Positions 45,020 through 53,395 of a stretch of 64,000 bases of DNA are shown here, in pieces. A program made the position numbers and the translations under genes. The DNA comes from Pseudomonadota bacterium (lineage in GTDB: Bacteria; Pseudomonadota; Gammaproteobacteria; Burkholderiales; Burkholderiaceae_B): NCBI GenBank assembly GCA_023387815.1, contig JAEWHK010000052.1:62001-126000 (forward strand), read 5' to 3'. Every line of letters begins with the position of its first letter. Positions within the stretch are counted from its first letter, which is position 1. The notes below the pieces were generated by a model that did not search any database, was not told the DNA's origin, and worked only from the letters and a program-made list of their open reading frames with translations.

Positions 45020-45208
45020 ATGGACGTTCAATCTGAAGAATTTCGCCAGCAAATGGAATCGGAAATTGGTTCGTTAGCCTTGGCTGGGCTTAGACCTGAT
45101 GCAGAAACGCTGGCCGATCTGGATCTGGTGATGCAAGGAAAATTAACAATCGAGCAGGCAAAGCAGAACGTTTTTGAGCGCTTTAGAAAGAGTAAGGTTT
45201 CGGAGTAG
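45020..45208 (+). CDS. VbhA-type Fic antitoxin, orphan, with altered inhibitory motif
   Basis: 62 residues. The pattern GSLALAGLRPDAETLADLDLVMQGKLT followed by EQAKQNVFERF matches the antitoxin VbhA domain, whose inhibitory helix normally reads Ser-x-x-x-Glu-Gly followed by Leu-x-Pro-x. Here the motif is SLALAG, with Ala22 where the ATP-blocking Glu should be. VbhA genes normally sit directly before a Fic toxin gene; none follows. The only Fic protein in the window (49584-51203) has its own inhibitory helix. So this looks like a relic or a repurposed antitoxin. No strong ribosome site is visible before the ATG. Confidence 0.72.
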   Translation: MDVQSEEFRQQMESEIGSLALAGLRPDAETLADLDLVMQGKLTIEQAKQNVFERFRKSKVSE

Positions 45209-45499
45209 GTCGGCTGCCTATATGCGCCTCTGTTGTTGTTAGCGCAGGATGAGCATGAGAAATGGCACGGCAGGCATACCGAAGGGCCGGGATGCCGGAT
45301 TGTCTACGCTCAAGAACTTTATTATTTCGGCGAATGAAGATGGTCACATAACGAAGATCATCGATCATGCAGGGGTACGCGGAGCGACCGCCAAAATAGG
45401 GAAGTGAGGGCATCAACAATTTCGTTCTTAGAAACTGTTGATGCTACGGTCTGACGTGTTTTCAGATCAGAGATAAGAGCGCGGTCTGCACGGCCTTTG
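45209..45499. other. Intergenic region after the orphan antitoxin
   Basis: A 291-base stretch where a Fic toxin would be expected. No Fic motif (HPFxxGNGR) or other known domain appears in any frame. A 52-codon rightward frame at 45249-45407 and a leftward frame across 45183-45419 lack recognisable features. I cannot assign a function. Confidence 0.35.
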
Positions 45500-46474
45500 C
45501 TATGACTGCGCTTTAATATTCTGTTCCTGCACCAGCTTGGTAAATTGCTCTTTTTGTTGTCTGATGAAATCATTGAATGATTTTTTATCAGATGCAAGTA
45601 GCTGAATGTTCTGATCGGCAAATTGTTTTTTTAGCGCTGTTTCTTCAAGAATCTCGGATAGTGCGGAAGCAACAGTATTCACAATATCTGTCGGCGTCGA
45701 TTTTGGCGCAAATATGCCGTGCCACGAAGAAAAATGATAATTGGGTAGCCCTGCGTCGGCAATGGTCGGGGCTTCAGAGAATGTCGGTGATTTTTCTCCT
45801 GAAACGCCGAGCAACTGCAGCCTGCCGGTTTTCACCAGTTGCGTCGCGGCGCCATCAAGCATGACATCAACTTCGCCGGCAATAATATCATTCAATGCGG
45901 GGGCGCTTCCTCGATACGGGACGTGTACCAGTTCAATGCCTGCGCTTGCAGCCAGCATCGCCATCGCCAGATGACTGGGCGTGCCAGTTCCTCCGGACGC
46001 ATAGGTCAGTTTGCCTGGGCTGGATTTTGCTTTGGCAATGAAGTCCTCGAACGTTTTCAGACCCAGTTTCGGACTGGCGACAAACAACAGCGAAACGCTG
46101 GTGAGCCGAGAAACAGTCTCAAAATCTTTCTCGGGGCTATAGGATAACTTGGGCAGGATGATTTCGTTAATGACCTGCGTGGCGATATCACCAAGCAGGA
46201 AGGTATAGCCATCCGCGGCCTCTCTGGCGACGGATGCCGCGCCGATAGAGCCACCAGCGCCGGAGCGGTTTTCAATGACCACGGATTGCTGTAATTTTTC
46301 TGATAATTTCTGGCCGACAGCCCTGGCAAGCAAATCGGAATTTCCGCCCGGCGGGAACGGAACAACGATACGAATGGGTTTTGCATTTGGCCAATTCGTG
46401 GCGCTGAACGCTATTCCTGGTGCGCATGTGAGCGCGGCCATCAAGCCAAGTACCTGGCGTCTGGTAGTTTTCAT
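45500..46474 (-). CDS. Bug/TctC family substrate-binding protein
   Basis: 324 residues. Signal peptide RRQVLGLMAALTCAPGIAFSATNWP, beginning with two Arg but lacking the full twin-arginine pattern. Then PIRIVVPFPPGGNSDLLARA, VIENRSGAGGSIGAASVAREAADGYTF, VHVPYRGSAPALNDIIAGEVDV and GVSGEKSPTFSEAPTIADAG. Located 55 bases downstream of the sulfatase gene in the same direction, so it may import a carboxylate or sulfate-ester-related substrate used by the sulfatase operon. Confidence 0.92.
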   Translation of the reverse strand: MKTTRRQVLGLMAALTCAPGIAFSATNWPNAKPIRIVVPFPPGGNSDLLARAVGQKLSEKLQQSVVIENRSGAGGSIGAASVAREAADGYTFLLGDIATQVINEIILPKLSYSPEKDFETVSRLTSVSLLFVASPKLGLKTFEDFIAKAKSSPGKLTYASGGTGTPSHLAMAMLAASAGIELVHVPYRGSAPALNDIIAGEVDVMLDGAATQLVKTGRLQLLGVSGEKSPTFSEAPTIADAGLPNYHFSSWHGIFAPKSTPTDIVNTVASALSEILEETALKKQFADQNIQLLASDKKSFNDFIRQQKEQFTKLVQEQNIKAQS

Positions 46475-46529
46475 GTTGTCTCCTGCGTATTTATATTATT
46501 GCGTCTGCTATTTACGATAATTGTGATAT

Positions 46530-48014
46530 TCAGCCCGGTGAACCAACTGCCCTGGCTGGATCATCCAGCGGGGGCGGTGGGTAGTGAACGCCGCGCTGCC
46601 CGCCAAAATGTCGATCTCCTTTTCGAGCCGTCTGGGGTGCGGGAAATCCAACCAGTCGCCCGTTCTCAATCCATTCTTTATCAATGCCCCAGGCGTTATC
46701 CATGAGCGCGTTTTCCAGTTTCGCCTGAACTTGCGCAAACTCACTTTTACCTGCGAGATTGACCGTTTCATTTGAATCAGCTTCAAGGTCAAAAAGCTGC
46801 AGATGATTGCCGGCGGGGTACCAAATCAGCTTGAAACGGCCATCGTGCGCCATGCGGGTGGCAAGTACGTTTTCCCGACATTCACCAAACAGGATGTCGC
46901 GACGCGAGTCTGCGAACATGGAGATACCATCCACAGATGAAGGAATAGGCAGTCCTGCGAGGGATAGCAAAGTCGGCATGACATCCTGGAGCCCGACCAG
47001 CCGATTATCAACATGATTGGCCTGAACGACAGGACTACCCGATGCGCCGACGACCAGCATGGGTACCTGGGCGGAAGCTTCATAAAAGACGCGCTTGGCC
47101 CAAAGCCCGAAATCGCCCAGCATATCTCCGTGGTCACTGCAGATCAGAATGACGGTATTGTCCAGAACCTGTTCTTCCCGCAGGGTACCGATGAGTACAC
47201 GTAATTGATGGTCGATATGGGTGCAAAGGGCATAGTAAGCCCGGCGGATTGCCTGCAATTCGTGGTTTTGGAATTTCGTTGGCCAATAGTCCCGTGTGGC
47301 TGACAGGGCGGGCGGCAAGTCTCCGGCTGCCCAATCTGCCTGAATTGGAAGATCGATACGATCCAGTTCATACACGTTCATATAGGCTTCCAGAGGTGCC
47401 AGAGGAGGGTGTGGATGCGTATATGACACGTGCCAGAATGCGGGTTTACAGGGGTCTCTGCGTTTGATCATCCTTGCTGATTCTCGGGTAATCCAATTTG
47501 TGACGTGCATCCGCTCATCAAGATGCCATGGTCTGAACAAATAATCGTTGTTGTTCATGCCATGCAGGAACTGGGCACCGGGCTGCCCCTGATCCGCCAG
47601 GTACATGTCGTAATCGTCAATGGCGCCAAGCTGCGGACGTCCTTCTTCCGCAAGCCAAATGTCATCAAAGCCGATACGATCGCGTTGTGGGTGAACATGC
47701 ATCTTGCCAACGCCAAATGCCTGGTATCCGGCATCCCTGAAGCACTGCGCTATTTTAGGGAACTCCGGCATGCGCATAGATGGTTGAAACTCGCGATCTC
47801 CATGAGTGCGTGGCGTTGTCCCCGTCATTACCGTTCGCCGGGCGGGAATACAGATCGGGCATTCTGAGTAGGCGCGCGGGAATCGGGTACCCAATCGTGC
47901 CAACTGATCCAATGTTGGTGTCAGAATGGTGGGATGACCGGCAGCGCGCATGACTTTTGCCGGCCACTGGTCCATCATCACGAATAGAATATTGGGTTGA
48001 TCACGCATACTCAT
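46530..48014 (-). CDS. Sulfatase family hydrolase
   Basis: 494 residues. Type I sulfatase layout: NILFVMMDQWPAKVM (metal Asp-Asp type strand), the modification site CIPARRTVMTG (C-x-P-x-R, Cys to formylglycine), VGKMHVHP, and VILICSDHGDMLGDFGLWAKR. It has no signal peptide and so acts in the cytoplasm, like choline-sulfatase-type enzymes. It needs Cys-to-formylglycine conversion, but no sulfatase-modifying factor is in the window. A LysR gene lies immediately upstream and a Bug gene downstream, all leftward. Confidence 0.9.
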   Translation of the reverse strand: MSMRDQPNILFVMMDQWPAKVMRAAGHPTILTPTLDQLARLGTRFPRAYSECPICIPARRTVMTGTTPRTHGDREFQPSMRMPEFPKIAQCFRDAGYQAFGVGKMHVHPQRDRIGFDDIWLAEEGRPQLGAIDDYDMYLADQGQPGAQFLHGMNNNDYLFRPWHLDERMHVTNWITRESARMIKRRDPCKPAFWHVSYTHPHPPLAPLEAYMNVYELDRIDLPIQADWAAGDLPPALSATRDYWPTKFQNHELQAIRRAYYALCTHIDHQLRVLIGTLREEQVLDNTVILICSDHGDMLGDFGLWAKRVFYEASAQVPMLVVGASGSPVVQANHVDNRLVGLQDVMPTLLSLAGLPIPSSVDGISMFADSRRDILFGECRENVLATRMAHDGRFKLIWYPAGNHLQLFDLEADSNETVNLAGKSEFAQVQAKLENALMDNAWGIDKEWIENGRLVGFPAPQTARKGDRHFGGQRGVHYPPPPLDDPARAVGSPG

Positions 48015-48023
48015 TCTCTCTAA

Positions 48024-48947
48024 TTACCTTTTCCCAGGCGCTGCGGGTTTGGTATCGGCTTTCAGGATATCCGTCGCCGATTGTTCGACAATTCGCAGCA
48101 CTTCCCGACAGGCGGGAGTCAACGGTTTTGCAGAAGAAACCCGCAAGACCAGATTGCGCTGCAGCGCTGGCGAGACGATCTCAGCAGCCTGCAGCAAACC
48201 TTTTTCCACATCCGAACGTACCGCGCTGATTGCCATAATGGCGTATACCCCTTCTGTACGAATCAACTGCTTCTGCAAATCAAGCGCATCACACTCGGCC
48301 ACCACATTCAGGTGGATTTTTCGTCGTTGCGCCCAGTGCAGAAGCAGGCCATGTAACGCATACCGACCACCAGGAACCAGCAGCGGCAAGTTGTTCAGCT
48401 GCGAGAATTTCACCGTCTTCGCATTGGTTAACGCATCGCCGGGCGCACCTACCAAAACGTGCGGCATACGGCCGATGGGGATTTCCTGGCTGTGATATTC
48501 ACGATTGTTCGTCGATAACAAAGCCAGATCCAGCGTGCCGTTTCCAATATCTTCGGCCAGTTTTCCGCTCAGGCCGGACGATATTTGCAACTGAATGCCG
48601 GGAAATTTCTCCCGCACTGTCTTGAATACCTCTGTCACAAGTTGCGGAGAAATTGATGCCAGCACACCCAGGCGCACCTGTCCCGAAGCGATGCGGGATT
48701 CACCGCGCGCTTCCACCAGCATTTCATCTGCCTTGGCGAGCCATTCCACTATTTGTGGATATAGTCGCTGTCCAACTTCATTCAGGCGAACGCCTCGCGC
48801 GCCACGTTCAAACAGACGGCCTCCACAGGCTTTCTCCAGCGCAGCAAGTTGTCGGCTTAATGCAGGCTGCGCCACATCTCTGACGGTGGCGGTCAGACTC
48901 AGGCTGCCAAGGTCGGCTATCTGTACGAATAGCCGCCATTGTTCCAT
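48024..48947 (-). CDS. LysR family transcriptional regulator
   Basis: About 307 residues from the ATG at 48947 (MEQWRLFVQIADLGSLS); the frame opens 48 bases earlier but family members begin at MEQW. Helix-turn-helix: ATVRDVAQPALSRQLAALEKACGGRLFERGARGVRLNE. Effector domain includes VRLGVLASISPQLVTEVF and LPLLVPGGRYALHGLLLHW. Unusually it is in the same direction as the sulfatase gene with a nine-base gap, so it heads the operon rather than being divergent. Confidence 0.9.
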   Translation of the reverse strand: MEQWRLFVQIADLGSLSLTATVRDVAQPALSRQLAALEKACGGRLFERGARGVRLNEVGQRLYPQIVEWLAKADEMLVEARGESRIASGQVRLGVLASISPQLVTEVFKTVREKFPGIQLQISSGLSGKLAEDIGNGTLDLALLSTNNREYHSQEIPIGRMPHVLVGAPGDALTNAKTVKFSQLNNLPLLVPGGRYALHGLLLHWAQRRKIHLNVVAECDALDLQKQLIRTEGVYAIMAISAVRSDVEKGLLQAAEIVSPALQRNLVLRVSSAKPLTPACREVLRIVEQSATDILKADTKPAAPGKR

Positions 48948-49078
48948 AGTAGGTTGATTCAAGCTATAACTCCAAAGGCATAGGTCGTATGCCAATTATA
49001 ATAATTGATGTTTGAGATATTGGAGTTATATGGCGACTGTGATGAGGATGTGCAGAGCTACTACGCTACACAAACGAG

Positions 49079-49300
49079 CTACTTCGCATTCCGTTCCCGA
49101 TACATTTCACATAACATTCGCAATGTTGCCGGGCGGCTCATTCCTCGCTCTTTGGCAATGGCATCAAATTCGTTTGCCACATCGGTATTGAGTCGAAAGG
49201 TGATCAGGCGGATGAGGCCTGCGGCAATCATGCGCTTGTTCGTTTCCGTCGCATTTTTCGCGCGCAATCTGCGACTGTGTTCGGTGTAGCTGTTTGCCAT
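49079..49300 (-). CDS. Small ribbon-helix-helix-like protein
   Basis: 73 residues from the ATG at 49300 (MANSYTEHSRRLR). The C-terminal half, LITFRLNTDVANEFDAIAKERGMSRPATLRMLCEMY, has the beta-strand/helix/helix spacing of a ribbon-helix-helix DNA-binding domain; the N-terminal half is basic. The frame is open upstream to 49381, but that part lacks domain character. It lies alone between the LysR gene and the Fic gene. Could be an antitoxin or phage/plasmid-derived repressor; no toxin-like partner is adjacent. Confidence 0.5.
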   Translation of the reverse strand: MANSYTEHSRRLRAKNATETNKRMIAAGLIRLITFRLNTDVANEFDAIAKERGMSRPATLRMLCEMYRERNAK

Positions 49301-49583
49301 GTGAAATACTCGCCGTTGAATTTGACTGTGACAGAGGAATTCTGAGAATCTTTGCCGGGCACGCAGCGGTGCCTCAGGCAATTCAAGATTTCATGGGCTC
49401 TTGGTCGGCCCAGAATCAGCCATCATAGAAACGACGATAGCAAATGAAAATGATGCGGATCAACGCAATGATTTCAGTCCGCTAGCACTTCCTGTGCGAG
49501 TTTGCGACTCCCGCCGGACCGAAATCCAAATGTGCTTACCTCGGTGAACGACAATTTTCAAAAATCGACTTTTTGTTTTGCGA

Positions 49584-51203
49584 TCAGAATTCTTTCTCGG
49601 GCAGTCGCGAAGGATGGTAGCGGTCCAGAACATGGCTGTCGGCAGGCGGATCTTCCCGAAAAGCTTCAGATACGGCACTTACGATCTCTTCCCATATGCC
49701 GGGCTTACTCAGAATTGGCATTTGCCTGGCCAGCGCATTGCTCAATTTACCGTTGTTTTGATCAATGGACCTAAGTATTCGGTCCGCCTGCTGATCAGGC
49801 ATTTCAACAACCTCTTTGAGCGCCTGGCGGGCGCGGCCATGGTTGCGCAGGTAGCGTGATTGTTCGCGCATTTGCTCAGTGAGCGTGCGGGCGATGGTGT
49901 TGGATAGGTAAATGACGTGCGGACTTAAATCCGGATAACGCCATATAGGGCGCGCCTGGTCATTTCCTTCAAACTCAAAATTGGAGATGACGCCATCCGG
50001 ATAGGTGGTATGTCTGGACGCGAATTTTATATGTTCCCGCGCCTCTTGCATTAGGGGTTTGGATATTTCATCGAGAACACGATCGTAATTTCGTCGTTCT
50101 CCGGAATCATCTGTAATGACTGCGGATATGGGCAGAATGACGGGGTCGGGCAGCGCACCATCACGCCGCAACATATCATTTATCAGGAATCGATGAACGC
50201 GGCCATTGCCATCAGCCAAAGGATGAATGTAGACGAAACCGAAAGCGGCTACAGCACTGCGCATGACCGGCGACTGGCCCTGTGTGCGCTCTAGAAAAAC
50301 GCGAAGCGCTTCCAGCATGGAGGCGACGTCTTCTTGCGGAGGCGCGACATAATGGATGACCTCCTGATAGCGGACCGTCTCTCCAACAAAAACGGGCGAC
50401 TGACGCAAGCCGAAATGGGTGAGTGTCGTGCGTTCACCCAATATTTCTTTCTGTAGTTGAGCGAGGGACGCGTCGCTCAGGGGAATGTCGCCCTTGCCGG
50501 TTCTTCGCGCCATGACCTCGGCGAATCGTTCGATGCGGCTGACTTTGTCCGCTTCACCTTCAATGGCAAAACTTGCCTTGCTTTCACGTAGCGTCATCCA
50601 AACGGCGGCGCGCTGCAGTAGGTCTTCACCAAACTCATCGGTCAGGTTCTGAAAGAGTTGCGCCACTTCAAGATCCATCGCCTGAATTGTTTTATCAGTT
50701 TTGAGGATGGTCGGGCAAAAGTATCTGGTACCTGGCAAATTGTCATTGACACGCCAGCGAGTCACTTTCACCGTACATTCTGCGGAAGCCGCGACGAGTT
50801 TACTGCTGTCAATGACATCAACATAATTACCACCGAGGCGATCCGGAACCTCCAAGGTATCTTCGGTCAGCCACTCGTAGAGAAACGCAGCCCGCCGAGC
50901 GTATTGTCCGGTCGGCTCGCTATCAATCCAGGCCTGAACTAAGTCGGGGCCGGTTCTGGCGAACAGGCGAGCCAGGAATTCAAACTGTGGCACTTCGTGG
51001 CGCAGGTGAAATTGAAGATGCGCGGCTGGATCAGATGCAGGACGCATGGCCTCAGGGAATATCTCAACTCTCTTGTCATAATTAATATGCGTGGCCCGTC
51101 GTCCGCCGACCTGGCTTTGAACAGGCATTCTCCCAGCCAGGGGAAGCTGATACTTCTGAGCCAGCCAGGCCGAGCCGATTAGGTCATTGAGAGAATCACT
51201 CAT
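49584..51203 (-). CDS. Fic family protein (class II, N-terminal inhibitory helix)
   Basis: About 539 residues from the ATG at 51203 (MSDSLNDLIGSAWLAQ). The catalytic loop HPLADGNGRVHRF begins at His327 and retains His, Asp, Gly-Asn-Gly-Arg; it would transfer AMP (or another nucleotide group) to protein hydroxyls. Upstream, Ser211-x-x-x-Glu215-Gly216 (SFAIEG) is the inhibitory helix motif of class II Fic proteins, so activity is self-restrained. The first ~200 residues form a separate N-terminal domain, and the C-terminal ~150 are helical with RARQALKEVVEMPDQQADRIL, possibly a winged-helix DNA-binding region. The 5' region holds a phased repeat array, which fits self-regulation. Confidence 0.88.
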   Translation of the reverse strand: MSDSLNDLIGSAWLAQKYQLPLAGRMPVQSQVGGRRATHINYDKRVEIFPEAMRPASDPAAHLQFHLRHEVPQFEFLARLFARTGPDLVQAWIDSEPTGQYARRAAFLYEWLTEDTLEVPDRLGGNYVDVIDSSKLVAASAECTVKVTRWRVNDNLPGTRYFCPTILKTDKTIQAMDLEVAQLFQNLTDEFGEDLLQRAAVWMTLRESKASFAIEGEADKVSRIERFAEVMARRTGKGDIPLSDASLAQLQKEILGERTTLTHFGLRQSPVFVGETVRYQEVIHYVAPPQEDVASMLEALRVFLERTQGQSPVMRSAVAAFGFVYIHPLADGNGRVHRFLINDMLRRDGALPDPVILPISAVITDDSGERRNYDRVLDEISKPLMQEAREHIKFASRHTTYPDGVISNFEFEGNDQARPIWRYPDLSPHVIYLSNTIARTLTEQMREQSRYLRNHGRARQALKEVVEMPDQQADRILRSIDQNNGKLSNALARQMPILSKPGIWEEIVSAVSEAFREDPPADSHVLDRYHPSRLPEKEF

Positions 51204-51798
51204 GATAGTTTCCTGAAGCAGTGAAAAGCTGATGCGCAAAAAATGATGAATTTCTGAGCCAAATGCACAAAATCGATTATGCACGTTTAAAAACGATTAA
51301 AAAAGCGAGTTTTGGTAAAAAAATGATTTTACGCTGAGCTGCACTGCATCGATTATTTCGGGGCATTCACGCAAAAAATCGATTTTGTCTGTACAAAAAC
51401 GATTAAAAATTGACGGTTTTGCACAAAAACGATTAAAAATGGGTCAATTTGCACAAAATCGATTACTGATCGGCGTTTCTGCACAAATTTAATTCTCTAT
51501 TTGATTCTTACTGATCAGAAGACCGAGCCGGCCGATTGCGCGGAATCATCATGCGTCTCGCCTGATCGATCAGCAAACGGCTAGTGGTACAAGCAGAACA
51601 ATCGTATCAACGAGCCATCCATTGTTCAGCCCTGGCAGAGAGATTGTCGTTCTACGCAATGACAACGCAGTGATAGTCTTTGAGATTAGTCGAGTAGTCG
51701 TTATTGCATTTGTGATCACACTGACTAACAGATCGTCATCGGCTCTGGAGTTTCCCCTATAATCTTCCGTAATGTTTACAAGGGAACGGAGACAGGGA
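51204..51798. other. Long divergent intergenic region between fic and the esterase gene
   Basis: 595 bases without a gene I can support. The first 290 bases contain the repeat array annotated separately. The remainder (about 51500-51790) holds only a leftward frame (51570-51950) with hydrophobic stretches that overlaps the esterase start and lacks a convincing start; I do not call it. GGAGACAGGGA before 51799 serves the esterase gene. Confidence 0.4.
51233..51497. repeat. Operator-like array of ~10 TGCACAAAA(A/T)CGATTA repeats upstream of fic
   Basis: Units (consensus TGCACAAAAwCGATTA) start near 51233, 51264, 51284, 51313, 51340, 51370, 51390, 51420, 51450 and 51480. The best are TGTACAAAAACGATTA at 51390, TGCACAAAAACGATTA at 51420 and TGCACAAAATCGATTA at 51264 and 51450. 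Spacings are 31, 20, 29, 27, 30, 20, 30, 30 and 30 bases, nearly all multiples of ten, so the units face the same side of the helix. The array begins 30 bases before the fic start codon. Confidence 0.82.
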
Positions 51799-52821
51799 AT
51801 GAAGCCTTTTATGATCATGGCTGCTTTGGTTGTAGCCACCAGCATGGTGGGTTGTGCGTCCACCCGTAATGAAACTGGGCCGCTGAGTATCGCCAAACAG
51901 GGCAGTTTTTTTGTAGGAGGCGAGAACATCAAATCAGAATCTCTCTCCAATTTACCGGCCTACGCACCATCAGGTACGATCGCAGTAAACCAGATGTATG
52001 TGCATTATCAGGAGCCGGTCAATGCGAAGAAGACATCTGTGGTTTTGATTCACGGTTGCTGCCTGACGGGGAAAACCTGGGAGACTACACCGGATGGTCG
52101 CATGGGGTGGGATGAGCTGTTCGTGCGCAAAGGTTTTCCCACATATGTGATTGATCAAGTCTCGCGCGGGCGGTCTGCGGCCAATCCGTCTGAAATCGTT
52201 GCGGTCAAGAGTGGTCGTGAGCCAGCCGAGAAACTGCCGCAGGTGTTTGGCGCAGCACAAGAGGGTGCGTGGCAAATCTTCCGCTTCGGCCCCAAATATC
52301 CCGAGGTCTTCGACGGCATGCAGTTCCCGCTGGAAGCCCAGGGTGAATTCTGGAAGCAAATGGTTCCAGACTGGCTGAACGCCTTGCCTAAACCCAATCC
52401 CACGGTACCCGCACTCTCGGAGCTGGCCAGAAAAGTTGACGGCGCGGTGTTGATTAGTCATTCCCAATCCGGAATCTATCCCTTTCAAACCGCTAATCTG
52501 AATCCTGCAGGCATTCGCGGCATCGTTTCGATAGAACCTGGTGCATGCCCTGCGGCAGACAGCGATATGTCTTCACTCAAAGGTATTCCGGTGTTGGTAC
52601 TATGGGGCGATTATGTGGATAAATCGCCCCGCTGGTCACCGCGTCTGAAAGCCTGCAAGGAGTTTATTGCCGCTGCGAACAAGGCTGGTGTTCATGCCGA
52701 GAATGTCATGCTGAAAGACCTGGGTATGCCAGGCGCCTCGCACATGCTGATGCAGGATAAACACAGTATTCAAATTGGAAACTGGCTTGCGGCATGGATC
52801 GACAAGAACGTAAAAAGCTGA
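51799..52821 (+). CDS. Alpha/beta hydrolase (esterase), predicted lipoprotein
   Basis: About 340 residues from the ATG at 51799. MKPFMIMAALVVATSMVGCAS is a lipoprotein signal with lipobox MVGC. The hydrolase part has the oxyanion segment VVLIHGCCLTGKTWE, the nucleophile elbow SHSQSG (Ser flanked by Gly), an acid in LVLWGDYVD and a His in GASHMLMQD. Resembles secreted esterases of the COG1073 type. Probably anchored in the outer membrane or periplasm. Substrate unknown; no operon partners apart from the unknown gene 94 bases downstream. Confidence 0.85.
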   Translation: MKPFMIMAALVVATSMVGCASTRNETGPLSIAKQGSFFVGGENIKSESLSNLPAYAPSGTIAVNQMYVHYQEPVNAKKTSVVLIHGCCLTGKTWETTPDGRMGWDELFVRKGFPTYVIDQVSRGRSAANPSEIVAVKSGREPAEKLPQVFGAAQEGAWQIFRFGPKYPEVFDGMQFPLEAQGEFWKQMVPDWLNALPKPNPTVPALSELARKVDGAVLISHSQSGIYPFQTANLNPAGIRGIVSIEPGACPAADSDMSSLKGIPVLVLWGDYVDKSPRWSPRLKACKEFIAAANKAGVHAENVMLKDLGMPGASHMLMQDKHSIQIGNWLAAWIDKNVKS

Positions 52822-52915
52822 TCATATTGGTGATTGGTTCCGCTGATGTAGAGTAGCCAATGGCCCAGTCCTGGAATAATCCGCCAATGGCGTTGATGAG
52901 TGACAAGTGAAATAG

Positions 52916-53395
52916 ATGATTCAATTGAAAAAGCGTTACTTACCCTTCGCGAAAGCGCGGATTATTTTCCTGGCATGGGCAGGTATTTTAGTATTTGGGA
53001 TGTGGCACGGTGACGCATTTTCAAATGTCATAGAGGCAGAACATAAGCCGTTGTCATGTTCCAATGCACAATATTACGACTATCTTAAAATTATGGTGCA
53101 GACGGGCGAAATGACGATTGGAAGGGTACCGACACTGGGCACGCGCGCGCAACAGCAGAAGATGATGGATGCTTTTGATGCGCTGGATCTTCCCGCAAAA
53201 GAAACCGTGATTGCAGTTGGGCATTACAAATCCGGAAAGGTATACACAAACATCTGTAAAGATGAGAAATGCACAATGCAAGAGATGGCACAGCCAGAGC
53301 ATGTCTGCCTGAAAGAGTTCTGGAACGACTGCACGTATCTGGCAATGCAATTCAAGGAAAGAAGGTACTGTTTTATTACGCCGGCAAGGAAATAG
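52916..53395 (+). CDS. Hypothetical secreted or membrane-anchored protein
   Basis: 159 residues, not recognised. It begins with a basic stretch (KKRYLPFAKAR) and one hydrophobic segment (IIFLAWAGILVFGMW), a signal anchor or peptide. The outside part has seven Cys residues after the segment, including CSNAQYYDYL, NICKDEKC and VCLKEFWNDC, suggesting disulfides in the periplasm. Lies downstream of the lipoprotein esterase in the same direction; a relation to it is possible but unproven. Confidence 0.6.
   Translation: MIQLKKRYLPFAKARIIFLAWAGILVFGMWHGDAFSNVIEAEHKPLSCSNAQYYDYLKIMVQTGEMTIGRVPTLGTRAQQQKMMDAFDALDLPAKETVIAVGHYKSGKVYTNICKDEKCTMQEMAQPEHVCLKEFWNDCTYLAMQFKERRYCFITPARK

Noticed and set aside
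45249..45407. Small rightward frame (52 codons) after the VbhA-type gene, considered as a Fic toxin remnant
   Set aside because: No Fic motif, no recognisable similarity, and no convincing ribosome site; left as unexplained intergenic DNA.
49559..49575. Hairpin CAAAAA...TTTTTG just after the fic stop codon
   Set aside because: Short A/T stem without G/C pairs or a T-run on the fic strand; not convincing as a terminator.
49584..51203. Pairing of the VbhA-type antitoxin with this Fic protein
   Set aside because: The Fic protein has its own Ser-x-x-x-Glu-Gly inhibitory helix and the genes are 4.4 kb apart in opposite orientation.
51233..51497. CRISPR-like array
   Set aside because: Units are about 16 bases, spacers 4-15 bases and not uniform, and no cas genes are nearby; a regulatory array fits better.
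51570..51950. Leftward frame with hydrophobic segments upstream of the esterase gene
   Set aside because: Its N-terminal part is antisense to the esterase signal peptide and there is no good internal start; could not be supported as a gene.
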